NCBI RefSeq assembly: GCF_910596095.1
Contig: NC_056538.1
Span: 21,562,501-21,626,500, forward strand
Direction of reading: 5' to 3'
DNA length: 64,000 nucleotides
Origin: Thunnus maccoyii
Taxonomy: Eukaryota > Chordata > Actinopteri > Scombriformes > Scombridae
Notes under the pieces: model-generated
The model's database searches: none
The model's input: the letters and a program-made list of their open reading frames with translations, nothing else
Told to the model about the DNA's origin: nothing
Position numbers and translations under genes: made by a program
Shown here: one piece after another, positions 25,901 to 34,305 of the stretch
Position numbering within the stretch: position 1 is the first letter of the stretch
How the letters are laid out: each line of letters opens with the position of its first letter

Positions 25901-26801
25901 TCTCTCTGTGCAGCTAAAGTCCAAACAAGTCCAACTGCACGGAAGATAATAGGTGTAAGACAGCATCCATCCCTGCAGTATATCTATGTTCAGTTCTGAG
26001 GCAAGCCAACAAGACAAAAACCGACCCACCCATGTTCTAACGTTACACACTGAGTACCAGCTACTGCCAGTACCACACTGTCGATTGAATAGATTTAAAA
26101 ACTCTTTTATCCCAACTTAAGTAAATGGCAGTAGATGAAATAAGGACGAAATCGATATAAAAACCAACAGATTTATTTTTACTTATATACTGATGATGGA
26201 CTATTTTCCAGTTGTAGCACCCTTTTTTTATCTACTAAACACAAGTGCATGTTTTTTCTGTCTTTTTTACTGTATGTTTTATTATTATGTTCTTAGATAT
26301 GTTTCTTGTTCCTTGTAGCTGTCCTACCCTGACTTTTATGTATGTGGAATGTTTTTTATGGATGCTGCATGGGTGGAAATTTTACTGATAAAGTGAATCT
26401 TGGCTTACTCGACTTAAAGGTGACGGTCACCTTACTTTGTGCATGCTGAAGGCTCTAAATAGTTTCTTATGCAGTCACAGACAGACTCGCAGACAACCTG
26501 CAGTCACAGACAGTCATGTGCAAGAGCATGAAAACATAACGGTGCTTACTGATCTCCGGTCAGCCTGTTTCCTCCTCACGGCTCCGTATTTTGCGTACCA
26601 CAGACCAATCTCACGGCCCTTCAGGTGGGGCGGAGGACGGTCCCGTTGTCCACCACCTCCTTGGTCCTGGTCAAAGTTGGAGCTGTGTCCTCTCGACCCT
26701 CCTCCTCCTCTGTCCCATCTTTCTCTGCTACCATCTCTATACCCTCCTCGACCTCCTCTTCTGCCTCTTCTCCCACCTCCACCACCATATCCATAACTCA
26801 T
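79..26801 (-). CDS. dhx36: DEAH-box RNA/DNA helicase 36 (G-quadruplex resolvase), complete CDS in 26 exons
   Basis: Coding exons in transcript order: 26550-26801, 22366-22523, 22074-22187, 21690-21897, 20569-20607, 20164-20334, 19885-19964, 15667-15741, 14665-14831, 14469-14550, 14221-14361, 12009-12114, 8658-8745, 8026-8081, 7830-7894, 7071-7214, 6529-6646, 5298-5396, 4465-4638, 4240-4326, 4066-4149, 3821-3920, 3620-3710, 1967-2087, 405-557, 79-312. Every junction is GT-AG, phases join without a break, and the total is 3207 nt (1068 residues plus TAG). Seen: Gly/Arg-rich N-terminus, Rhau-specific motif (about residues 57-78), Walker [10 protein letters not shown] (273-281), DEIH (377-380), SAT (409-411), [15 protein letters not shown] (642-649), then the winged-helix/ratchet and OB-fold regions. 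Family knowledge: the enzyme unwinds DNA and RNA G-quadruplexes using ATP and acts in nucleus, cytoplasm and stress granules. As I recall it, the human protein is about 1008 residues; the extra length lies in the acidic linker, the Gly-rich region and the C-terminal tail. The start at 26801 gives MSY..., as in mammals; an in-frame ATG at 26843 would add 14 residues. The polyadenylation signal is outside the window. Confidence 0.97.
2312..2583 (+). repeat. Same dispersed repeat, copy 3, internally deleted (dhx36 intron 23)
   Basis: Shows both ends of the family (gattaactgattagtggata near 2329; aataatcgttagttgctacc near 2561) and the core phrase gtcaccttgggttcc, but lacks the middle portion (gaactgaatatctttgggtt) present in the copy at 22791-23006. 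Confidence 0.7.
3620..6646 (-). CDS. dhx36: dhx36 coding exons 17-23: winged-helix, ratchet and start of OB-fold
   Basis: Exons 6529-6646, 5298-5396, 4465-4638, 4240-4326, 4066-4149, 3821-3920, 3620-3710. Recognisable segments are [69 protein letters not shown] and [15 protein letters not shown]. These form the helicase-associated C-terminal module of DEAH/RHA proteins that positions RNA for stepwise translocation. Exon 17 has an atypical donor (AAG|gttgtg) lacking the usual A/G at +3; exon 19 uses gtaggg. Confidence 0.95.
7071..8745 (-). CDS. dhx36: dhx36 coding exons 13-16: RecA2 domain, motifs IV to VI
   Basis: Four exons (8658-8745, 8026-8081, 7830-7894, 7071-7214). They encode [12 protein letters not shown] (motif IV region), [37 protein letters not shown] (motif V, joined across a split Ser codon) and QRKGRAGR (motif VI, arginine fingers, completed by the next exon). 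Conservation with human DHX36 is near complete, so the copy looks catalytically intact. Confidence 0.96.
7231..7251. repeat. (GA)n microsatellite in dhx36 intron 15
   Basis: Short GA run about 17 bp outside the 5' boundary of the exon at 7071-7214. On the sense strand it gives a CT-rich polypyrimidine stretch just upstream of the acceptor. Confidence 0.85.
9600..10016 (-). repeat. Degenerate hAT-like dispersed repeat (dhx36 intron 12)
   Basis: The right edge reads ggatcggtgcatctcta (about 9997-10014), the reverse complement of the tagRgatgcaccgatcc terminus common to a fish hAT-type MITE group. The body contains further family phrases such as gataccgaccttgttaag and catgacatgacgaatcaac. A perfect 8-bp hairpin gtttccac/gtggaaac lies near 9751-9772. 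Assignment rests on recognised phrases, so it is moderate. Confidence 0.5.
10931..10968. repeat. (CT)19 microsatellite in dhx36 intron 12
   Basis: Uninterrupted CT dinucleotide run. On the dhx36 sense strand it is a purine (AG) run, far from either splice site. Confidence 0.95.
14665..14831 (-). CDS. dhx36: dhx36 coding exon 9: DEIH box (motif II) and SAT (motif III)
   Basis: Encodes residues 367-421. VLDEIHER carries the Mg2+/ATP-hydrolysis box, DEIH rather than canonical DEAH, as in mammalian DHX36. [11 protein letters not shown] follows 30 residues later, coupling hydrolysis to unwinding. The exon ends TATTTTG|gtatac; with the next exon it reads [12 protein letters not shown]. Confidence 0.97.
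15649..15661. repeat. 13-nt G homopolymer abutting the dhx36 exon 8 donor
   Basis: On the sense strand the intron begins gtgag and immediately continues into 13 C. The tract occupies about intron positions +6 to +18. Confidence 0.9.
15667..15741 (-). CDS. dhx36: dhx36 coding exon 8: motif Ib
   Basis: Encodes the end of codon 341 through residue 365 plus two bases of codon 366. It contains [11 protein letters not shown], the DEAH/RHA motif Ib region. Codons split across both junctions (AG|C and CC|A) restore the family alignment. The donor is GACCC|gtgagc, and the intron then runs into a pure C tract on the sense strand. Confidence 0.95.
16860..17510. mobile_element. Foldback/MITE-like element with inverted arms of roughly 200 bp (dhx36 intron 7)
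   Basis: The left arm (from gttcacaatttttcaagcct at 16871, through attcctcctgttcatactg and cacttacaatgtaagtgatg, to about 17050) is repeated inverted on the right (ending cttgaaaaactgtgaact at about 17497, with cagtatgaacaagaggaatg at 17397 and catcacttacatttaaagtg near 17353). Arm identity by eye is about 80 percent. A unique centre of about 270 bp has no coding frame. No clear target duplication could be fixed, so the superfamily is open; long inverted arms without ORFs suggest a non-autonomous DNA transposon. Confidence 0.75.
19340..19660 (-). repeat. Same dispersed repeat, copy 2, interrupted by a second element (dhx36 intron 7)
   Basis: In reverse orientation, one half runs from 19340 to about 19462 (gattaatcatttggtctaat, agcaaaaaatgcccat) and the other from about 19588 to 19660 (ttaattgattatcaaaatat, gactaattagcctattgttt). 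Between them, from about 19463, lies gggctgtgggatatgaccaa and related ATATC-rich sequence, itself a recurrent fish repeat. The layout implies the second element inserted into the first. Confidence 0.65.
20164..20334 (-). CDS. dhx36: dhx36 coding exon 6: Walker A and motif Ia
   Basis: Encodes residues 258-314, the start of RecA1. The ATP-binding loop GETGCGKTT is at residues 273-281, and motif Ia [10 protein letters not shown] closes the exon. Phase 0 at both ends: it follows the 13-residue exon 5 ([13 protein letters not shown], 20569-20607) and precedes the exon at 19885-19964. Lys279 and Thr280 are the expected nucleotide-contacting residues. Confidence 0.97.
21690..21897 (-). CDS. dhx36: dhx36 coding exon 4: acidic linker
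   Basis: Encodes residues 176-244 plus the end of codon 175. It contains a run of Asp/Glu around residues 186-200 ([14 protein letters not shown]) followed by a charged helix ending KYKEML. Two acceptor AGs lie 13 nt apart: one after position 21898 and one after 21885. Only the upstream one (exon starting at 21897) keeps frame with exon 3 (CG|T AAC TTC), giving [10 protein letters not shown]. The linker joins the Rhau-specific motif to RecA domain 1 and is more acidic than I recall for the human protein. Confidence 0.92.
22791..23006 (+). repeat. Dispersed teleost repeat with ATCGATTAAT-rich ends, copy 1 (dhx36 intron 1)
   Basis: The segment carries a run of diagnostic phrases known from many percomorph introns: ataatcgattaatcac, gaactgaatatctttgggtt, gactgttggtgaggacaaaac and tttctgacatttcatagacc. 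It shares these with the copies at 2312-2583 and 19340-19660. The family is non-coding; I cannot assign a transposon superfamily from sequence alone. Confidence 0.7.
23460..26402 (+). mobile_element. Decayed CR1/L2-type non-LTR retrotransposon (LINE), antisense in dhx36 intron 1
   Basis: The plus strand holds broken pieces of an endonuclease/reverse-transcriptase ORF. Endonuclease marks are [16 protein letters not shown] (about 23655), [10 protein letters not shown] (about 23742), a Gly-rich GGGICVFVN and VGDFNL (about 24105). Reverse-transcriptase marks are ASGPDGISG (about 24910), [10 protein letters not shown] (about 25073), [16 protein letters not shown] (about 25155) and APQGV (about 25447). 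The reading frame has an in-frame TGA at 23730-23732, a shift between the frames ending near 24113 and starting near 24061, and many later lesions, so it is inactive. The 3' end (ATAAAGTGAATCTT near 26390) resembles fish L2 tails. The exact clade (L2, Maui or Rex1/Babar) is inferred. A 9-bp stem (ctcgggtgt/acacccgag) lies at 23490-23518. Confidence 0.85.
26550..26801 (-). CDS. dhx36: dhx36 coding exon 1: Gly/Arg-rich tail and Rhau-specific motif
   Basis: Encodes residues 1-84. Residues 1-56 are an RG/RGG-like, glycine-rich disordered tail. Residues 57-78 carry the Rhau-specific motif with core [13 protein letters not shown]. In mammalian DHX36 this helix stacks on the exposed tetrad of a parallel G-quadruplex. 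The core matches the human segment, while the following residues (YGAVRRK here) differ from the human KQGQKNK. The exon ends AGATCA|gtaagc in phase 0 and joins exon 2 to read [11 protein letters not shown], aligning with the human ERQERAVVHMDE. The sense strand has repeated GG runs at 26772-26786. Confidence 0.95.
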
Positions 26802-27195
26802 ACCGCCGTCAGAAACAAGCGGCGGTAGCACGAAATTATACAATTATGTCAGAATATCTGTTTATCAGCAAATAACGATGTGTTGGAGTCTATTCGCTAA
26901 ACGTTACTTTAGCTCGTAGCTGTTGGATGAATTTGTGGAGCAGAGACCGGAGTTAGCGCATATGACGCTACAGCTACGAAGTGAACGTTACCGACAGTTC
27001 AATACTCAACAACTACATGTACAATTGCAAATGCTGTCCCGATAATTCACCCGTAAAACAGCAACAACAATGAGATGCCGCTGTCAAGATGTAGGCTAAC
27101 AGTTCTAATGCTCGTTTCCATCCGGCATGTCGCACAGTATAGATGTCAGCACTTTCAGTCTCTGGAAACTGACGTCATGGTCTGTGATTGGTTAT
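26802..27195 (-). promoter_or_regulatory. dhx36: dhx36 5'UTR and candidate TATA-less promoter
   Basis: Immediately upstream of the dhx36 start codon on the sense (minus) strand. A perfect CRE palindrome TGACGTCA sits at 27170-27177 and a CCAAT box (ATTGG on the plus strand) at 27187-27191, 10 bp apart. No TATA box is seen. The arrangement suits a housekeeping promoter, with a start site somewhere in the 300 bp downstream. An upstream ATG at 26843 is in frame with the main start. The transcription start itself cannot be fixed from sequence. Confidence 0.5.
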
Positions 27196-27199
27196 TCAC

Positions 27200-28365
27200 A
27201 TTCAAGTCTCTACAATACACACATCCATGCCATGGGTGTGTAATAAGAGCTCTTATAATACATCGATGATCCATGCAATCCATACAACACAATAAATACA
27301 CTCTTGATGTCATGTGAGAAACCTTAAAATCTTTTTAAGGATGTTGTTACAATGTTTAGAGAATACAGACTGTAATATTGTCAGTACATGTTGTGGTCTT
27401 TACATTGATGTTGATGTAAACAACCTATTACCATGGCAACAGGTAAATAAAAGGCAGAGCATCTATTTTAATCCAGTGGCTGTAGAGATATTAATGCATG
27501 TGTATGTGGACTGTGCACATGTGACAAGTGTCAATAAGTTAACACAATGAGGTTTTATTCAGTGTTGTCCATTAATTCATTATTTACCAAACTTACATTT
27601 CCTTAATGAGTGATAAAGCAGAATCTGACTGTGTATCAGGCTATAGCCTAGAGTACATTTCAAATATATTTGTTCAGCTTTAATCTGACAGGGGCAAAAC
27701 ACACAGGCAGCGACTGAAGATGAAAAATATAGTTAAAGATTTTAAAATATATAGAGAGAGATCAAACACATAGAGATATGACTGTAAGCTCACAGTCTGA
27801 TCCAGTAACAATGTGTTTGGGTAACTGCACTTGAAAAGACATCTAGGTTAAAATAGCCTGCAGTAGATTTTAAAATTTCAGACATCTATTTGTATCTTGG
27901 CATAACAGGACTCAGCGATGCTGCTCGATCCAGCTCACTCAGAAATTTCAACATATAATCTCCAATATTATAGAAATTATGTTCCATCAGTGCGACCAAT
28001 CACATCATGAATAATAGAGATAGTTATTCATTGATCCCACATGTCTAAAGCTTCATACCGACTTTTTAGATTTAAACTGAGATTGCATATTATGTGCAAT
28101 TAATTTCAGTGCAGGAGCTGCTCTCACAGACTGACGGCTGTCTTGTGTGCACAGTGTTATAATGGAAGGACATGCAGAGGTTTTATTCTGAGTTGAGAGT
28201 GAATTCACGCTGTGAAATATTTGAATGTGAGAGCAATAACCGCTGTTCAAAGAAATGACTGATATGCATAAAAGCGGTAACTTTAGACAGTCCTTGATAT
28301 CCACCCAGGATTTTGATTCTGACATAGCCTACAGTAACCCTGCGCTAATGAATGTGCTTTGATAC
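27200..28365. other. Intergenic, no gene seen
   Basis: AT-rich sequence upstream of the dhx36 promoter. Short frames (78 and 90 codons at most) have no recognisable domain or splice context. No RNA gene or clear repeat was identified. Confidence 0.5.
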
Positions 28366-28369
28366 GCGC

Positions 28370-28632
28370 TTTGATATTGACTGAATGAATGAGGAAATGA
28401 AACAGCGTGTCTGGCTCTGTAAGCGGGAGGAGACAGAGAGAAACTCAGGGTTTGATGAAGAAAACCTGCCAGCGAGCAGGTTAGATTCACAGAGTCAGTT
28501 ACCATGGTAAATGACCCAGAGTTTAAGTTACTCTCTTTCTGAAACTGAAAACCCAGAGTTTCTCTCATCTCATGGTTAACAAACTCAGAGTTTTTATTAA
28601 ATCCGTTTTCCGGAATACACCCCTGTGCTTGT
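28370..28632. repeat. Dispersed teleost repeat with ACTCAGAGTT-type motifs
   Basis: Contains aactcagggtttgatgaag, gacccagagtttaagttac, gaaactgaaaacccagagtt and aacaaactcagagttttta, phrases that recur across fish genomes as one dispersed family. It may be a non-autonomous DNA transposon, but no terminal repeats were resolved. Confidence 0.55.
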
Positions 28633-29012
28633 TCCACAAAATGCATACATAACTATAGCCTTAATGACAGACAGTGCAATAAAAATGTCATTAGAGTGAG
28701 TTAGAAGTCATTTGTTGACCTTATTTTTTAAAAAGTCAGTTTTAAAAGCAGTAACAATATACCTCCTTAATAAGAGGTTTGATATTGAGCTTATAAACGT
28801 ATATTTTCCAAAGCTGATTCTTTTTCTTTCAAAATATTAATTATTGTTGTGCCCAAAACCATAAAAATTAAAAAGTGACTCTGGAATAGTAATTTGCTTT
28901 TTTGACAAAAAATATTGAATATCTTGTAGACAATGTGGTGTTGCTTGCAAAATATTATTTACATAATGGAGATTTTACAAGTTACTTCCTGTGTTTGAAG
29001 TGAAACAAATTA

Positions 29013-29075
29013 TGTTATGTATGTTACATAACATAACATAACATGACATGACATGACATGACATGTATGTATGTT
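29013..29075. repeat. ACATA/ACATG pentanucleotide array with palindromic flanks
   Basis: Tandem acata units switch to about five acatg units, flanked on both sides by tatgtatgttatg-type sequence that is the reverse complement of the ACATA unit, so the whole tract can fold back on itself. Confidence 0.85.
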
Positions 29076-32000
29076 ATGCTGCTGTATTCTAGTGTCTGTT
29101 GGATTTCTGTACAAAGTTAATCAAACAGAAGAACCTCCAACTATTCATTCCCCAGACCCTACCCATGACATTACCCTTCAAACTCTAATCCTACTTATAA
29201 TTAAAAGTCCGACTCTCGTCTTGACCTTGGAGACCTTTAGGAAGCAAGCATAGGAGAAATAAAAACAAACAAAAAAAACATGAACTTTTAAAAGTCCTCA
29301 GGCAAAACCTTCAGTTTGACAAACATATGCACAGAGACAGTCGGTGCTGTCAATGTAACTAGTTCATCCTGCTCACAGCTCCATGGAGCATCAGTGAATG
29401 ACCTGTTGTCTGGTTGTCTGGGCCTTAAAGGTTACAGCTAAATGAAAAAGATCTACCCTGACTGCTATAGACCGTATCATCTCAAGGGCTTCTGGCTCTG
29501 CTGTATTATGGGCATTGTGGTGAATATCATCTATCAGCAGTTTCAAAGCAATTTCCTCACATTTATAAAAACTCTGCAGCTTTTTCTCTGTTGTAAAATG
29601 TGATACTAATTTATCTATCCATATACAGTTTGATGATTATAGTGATCTATCACCCTCTGAAAATTCATAAAACCATGATACCATGATGTATTAATGACAG
29701 TAACAATTAGACAATAACAACATGTCTGAAAACAACAAGTCAATGCTGAAGTTAGCGAGAAGCAATTAACAGTTAAGAGATCATTTTCAATCAATAATTG
29801 GTTCTGCTTTGTTCTTATTTGAGAATTTTGTGGTGGTTGGCAATTACAGTGTGCTCTCATTTCTTTTCTTTACCCTTCATTGACTCTGTTTGTTTTTGGA
29901 TGTTCACATTTTCAGCAACATATCTAATTGGATTATACTCAACAGTCTCTAGTTTTAAATTAGCTGGAATATTAAATGAGTAAAAGATGTGTTCGTTGCA
30001 TTTCTCTCTGTCTTCTACTCCCCTCTCTCCCTCTGTCTTTGTCTTACAAAATCAAAAAAAAAAACTACATACATGCAATTAGTGCCATGAAGCACATGGG
30101 AGAGAATAGAAAGAGAGATGAAAGGTGCGAATCAGTCATTCATGTGGTTTGTGCATGATGCTTATGATAGCTTGCAGAGTAGATCCATCCCTCCAAGCTC
30201 TGTGTCCCTGTCATGACCTATTATGCATCACCACTTTTAAATGAACTTCTTTTCATACCCTCTCCTGCTGTGTTGTCATCATGGCAATGATACAGATGAG
30301 AATATGATACGCCTCATTTTATAATCAGTGAAGTGAACAGTTGCACAGTGTGTCCATTTTCATAGCCTTATCCACATTTTGTAATTAAGGAAATCCAGCT
30401 TCACACACAGGCAACAACATAGATACAATGGAAGAAAATCATTTCCGGAGATCAGAAAATGTATTCATCTGGATAAATTGAATTATTTACTGTCCCTTTG
30501 TGTGAAAGATAATCTCTATTTATTTAATTTATGTGAAATTTTGTTTCAGTCAGTAATTTGTTTAAGAGTTTGTTTTCATCAGCTTTCTCACATCACGTCT
30601 GGCTTTGTTTTTAAAAAGGTAAAATTTTGACAGAAATATATTCAGTCTTGTCTTTGAGCAGGGCTCAGTATGAAAAATAAAAAGAAATCACCCATGATCA
30701 ACTAAACTTTGTTTGCTTGCACTGTGGGTGACTCACAGCATTTCTCCTCAGCCACCAATACTTTCTTTTATCTGTGTCATTATTTTGAAATGTGTGATCA
30801 CTATCAATATCTCACTCGGCTGCTCTGAGAGGAATGGGTGAAGAATTGAAAATGAATTGGAGCCAGACAGTAAGCAAAGCGGGAAAATAGTGGAGAAGGA
30901 AGAGAGGAAAATAAAAAGAAAAAAAGGCATAGAATTAAATTGATATGTGTGAGGTGGGAGAAAAATATGAGAGAGCCACTTGAGAGTTAGAGAGGTTGTG
31001 AAAACAAAAGGATATAAGGGGAGAGAGGACTGTTTCATATGTGCCCCCTCCCTTTATTCCTCTCAGCCGTGGTGCGGATTCTTCTGTACACCTTGTTGTC
31101 ATAACCTCAGGGCTACCTGTGATGTAAACAAATAATCTCTGACTGTAATGAATCATTTAACCAAGATGAAAAACCTTAGAAGAAAAGGTACATATTTTAA
31201 CATAGGTTGTTTTTTCTCCTCCTCTACCTTTGGCTTACATTATCAATAATGCATGCTGTACTCATTGAAGGTGCACATGTTGATCTAGAGGTCTCAAGCG
31301 GTGCCACTGATGCAGGCTTTACCTGCACCTTCTGATTATACTTCAGCATAATCAGAGGTTGTGAGTGGGAGGTGAAAGTCCTTGGATCAGAAAGAAATGA
31401 TAAAACATCAGCAGAGGCCAGAACCTTTGATAATAACAGTTTTTATATTATTTTACTTTATTTTGTGTTTGATACCATATGCTCTTTATCTCCATTTTCT
31501 CTCCTGCTTTCCTACTATTTGCTTTTCTGTCTCTATCCCTCTACTCTCCCACCACAAAGACTGTATCTTTTAAATGTCACACAGAGAACATTTAATAAAT
31601 TATTTGTAATGTAATGTAAGCAACCTAAAACACAAGAAAATTCAATGTCTTTACAGCTGATTCCGTCTCACTGTATGAACCGATAAGAGTACAATAAAAA
31701 TATACAACTGCTGCATATCAGTCAAATCATCCTAGAAGCACAACATCCAATGATTGTTGCAAACTATGTAGGTCGGTCTTTTAAGTAGATAATTATTGCA
31801 CTATGTCTGTGTGTTTTGTATCAGTCCAGATGGTTGACATGAATGAGTAAACATGCAAACACTTGTACAGCGGATGTGTAATCCCTAATTCTCACAAACA
31901 GGGCAAATGACAGTTCATTGATCAACGTGGTTTATGAGGACGTTTGACCAGAAGCTGAGCAGATCCTGTTTAAGAGTGAGAATAAGCAGATGATCGAGTT

Positions 32001-32925
32001 TCTTCCACTCTGTTAGGCTGCAGAGATGACACTCTGTTCAGCTGAAAACCTTTGGCACCATTAACAGCTGGAATGCTTTATGTTCATTTTATGAGCATGA
32101 CATTGAATACAACTTTACATTCATTATGACTCATATGGCTGTACATTATTTTCTTATATATTTTTGCCCAGGAGCACTCAAAATAGAAATGCATTGCATT
32201 CTTGTTAGAGGCAATTTTCTTTAATGACAACATTCTTCAAGAGGATGAAACATGTTGCAGCTGATAAAGTGGGCTTGCTACAGAACAATTCAAAAGCCTG
32301 CAAATGAAGTCCACAAAGTGCCGCTGATGTGTTCAAGATCAACTGGGCAAACAACTGACATTTAAAAGACACCATCATAAAACAAATGTAAATGAATATA
32401 TATCTTAAATTAGTCTATTATACCTATTTTACTATGTTTGTATACACAAACGTACATGTAAATGTGCATATAAGTAATGATGGATATACTGATATCTGTG
32501 AAAGAGAATAAAGATTTATATGCTTCTGACAGATGTTCACAGTCCATGTAAGCATTAAAAATGGTATTGAAATACACAATGCTATCTATGAAAATTTGAT
32601 CCAGTCCTGAATTTATGCACCCATTAGATTGAAACTGAGAGGCTCTGGTGGCACACTGATTGGATGGGCAGTGAACTGAACGAGAGATGATCCCCCAAAG
32701 TGGCTCTGAAATGTACATTCATATGCTGCATACTGTAGTAAAATATGCACACTGTCACTCATTTAAATTGCACTGAATGTGCATGAAGCAGAAAACTGCT
32801 CTGCATAAGTATCCTCTCGACCTCATCTTCAATAATCACTTGCACTCTCCCACAAAGGCTTGCCTCTTGTTTCCTTCTCGGGTCGTTTTGCTCTCCTCCT
32901 GTTTTAGATTTCCAGCATGGATAGT

Positions 32926-32928
<3 letters not shown>

Positions 32929-32960
<32 letters not shown>
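32929..32960. repeat. (CT)16 microsatellite
   Basis: Uninterrupted CT run in the dhx36-gpr149 interval. Confidence 0.95.
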
Positions 32961-32962
<2 letters not shown>

Positions 32963-33465
32963 GTCTTTTTTGATTGTAGCAACATTAATTGTATAATACA
33001 TGATGGACACGCAGCAGCAGGTGAAAAGGAAAACACTCCACAATTCAAAGAAATATAAGCATAATAAACACATTCTTATAAGGGAAACATACAGTATGAA
33101 CACTTTTGGCGGCTGACACCACAAACCATTACTCTCTCACATCAGTACCTTCATCCTTATAGGCAAGTCTACTTTAGTATGCAAAACACAACACACAACG
33201 ACACACACAGGGATGAGTCAGACACATGGGTCAGATGACCCCTCCCCTCACAGCTGAGTCATCGGTGACGTAGTCTTGAGGAGCAGCTTCATGTCAGACA
33301 TGTGGCTGAACCGTGGCCCCTCCTTTTCCACGTCTAAGTTAATTTTCTCTCTCGCTGTATCTGTTTTATGATGAGAGACTGCCATATGGTGAAAGTCTTG
33401 GCAGGAATACAGATGCTCTGCCGCAATACTGTTTCTCTCTCTCACTCTCCCCTTCCTTTGGCTCC

Positions 33466-33468
<3 letters not shown>

Positions 33469-33506
<38 letters not shown>
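33469..33506. repeat. (TC)19 microsatellite
   Basis: Uninterrupted TC run about 290 bp beyond the gpr149 stop codon, so probably inside its 3'UTR (purine-rich AG on the sense strand). Confidence 0.95.
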
Positions 33507-33509
<3 letters not shown>

Positions 33510-33798
33510 TACCCCAATTTAATACTATCTTCATTTACAGCCTAATTTATCTCTATGTACTCTACAGACAGGTGATGTGTACATGTGTTCTCATGAAGCT
33601 ATCTGAAGAGGAAGTACAAGAGTAGGCAAACAGACTATTATAACAGTCTCAAGCTAAGTCTCAATTTGGGTCACCCGTCTGTTCTATTAGAGTGTTGATC
33701 AGAAAGAAGTAAATTTGGAATGATTAGGAAATTTGTCTTCTATCCATTTCTGTTAGAGCTCTCTTAACTTCTGAGAGCCACTTTCTTGTCCTGTGCTG

Positions 33799-34305
33799 TC
33801 ACTCTTCCATTTCCCCAGCTTGCTTTCTGTAAGCCTCATTGAGCAGCTGTATCTCCTCACGATATCCCGTGCCTCCCTGCGTCTGTCGCCGGCTGTTCTG
33901 CCGGTGGGCCTCCACAGTGTCTGGTATAGTGATGTTGATGGTCTCCGCTTCTGGGTTGCCGCTGCTGGGGATGAGCAGAGAGTAAGAAGCCGTCTCTCCA
34001 AGGTCACAAGAAACAAAGCGGTTTTCTCTTCGCGAGTAACGCAGCGACGGTGAGCGAGCGTGGGTGGAGGACTGGCTGATATTTGAGATGATGGAGACAC
34101 TGTCCATGGCCTCCTCGTTGTCACAGATCTCCAGAACCTCCAGGTGGATTTTGACATTGGTGTCCCCCACACCAGCTCCGATGCCCATTCCGATTTCCAT
34201 ACCCATCCCTACGCTGCTGACATGCACATCTCCAGTCTGGCCTCCTGATCCTGGGTCGTCTGCACTGGGCTCGTGGCCAACTGATTTGGAGCGGTACACT
34301 TCCAC
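33799..34305 (-). CDS. gpr149: gpr149 exon 5: distal tail and stop
   Basis: Encodes residues 601-768. Conserved blocks are [53 protein letters not shown] and [13 protein letters not shown], then a charged end after [12 protein letters not shown]. Between the first two blocks is a Gly/Met-rich stretch ([15 protein letters not shown]) that I do not recall in mammals. The stop TGA is at 33799-33801. Confidence 0.95.
   Translation of the reverse strand: MEVYRSKSVGHEPSADDPGSGGQTGDVHVSSVGMGMEIGMGIGAGVGDTNVKIHLEVLEICDNEEAMDSVSIISNISQSSTHARSPSLRYSRRENRFVSCDLGETASYSLLIPSSGNPEAETINITIPDTVEAHRQNSRRQTQGGTGYREEIQLLNEAYRKQAGEMEE

Larger units (their letters stand above)
29080..33798. other. Intergenic sequence, probably including the gpr149 3'UTR at its right end
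   Basis: No coding exon was recognised. The portion nearest 33798 should hold the gpr149 3'UTR, but no polyadenylation site could be chosen with confidence; a TTTATT (AATAAA on the minus strand) occurs near 31466. (CT)n runs are at 32929-32960 and 33469-33506. Small frames across these runs are microsatellite artefacts. Confidence 0.45.

Noticed and set aside
26514..26843. dhx36 translation from the upstream in-frame ATG at 26843
   Set aside because: The extra 14 residues have no counterpart in the mammalian protein, and the ATG at 26801 gives the conserved MSY start with G at -3. It remains possible as a minor start.
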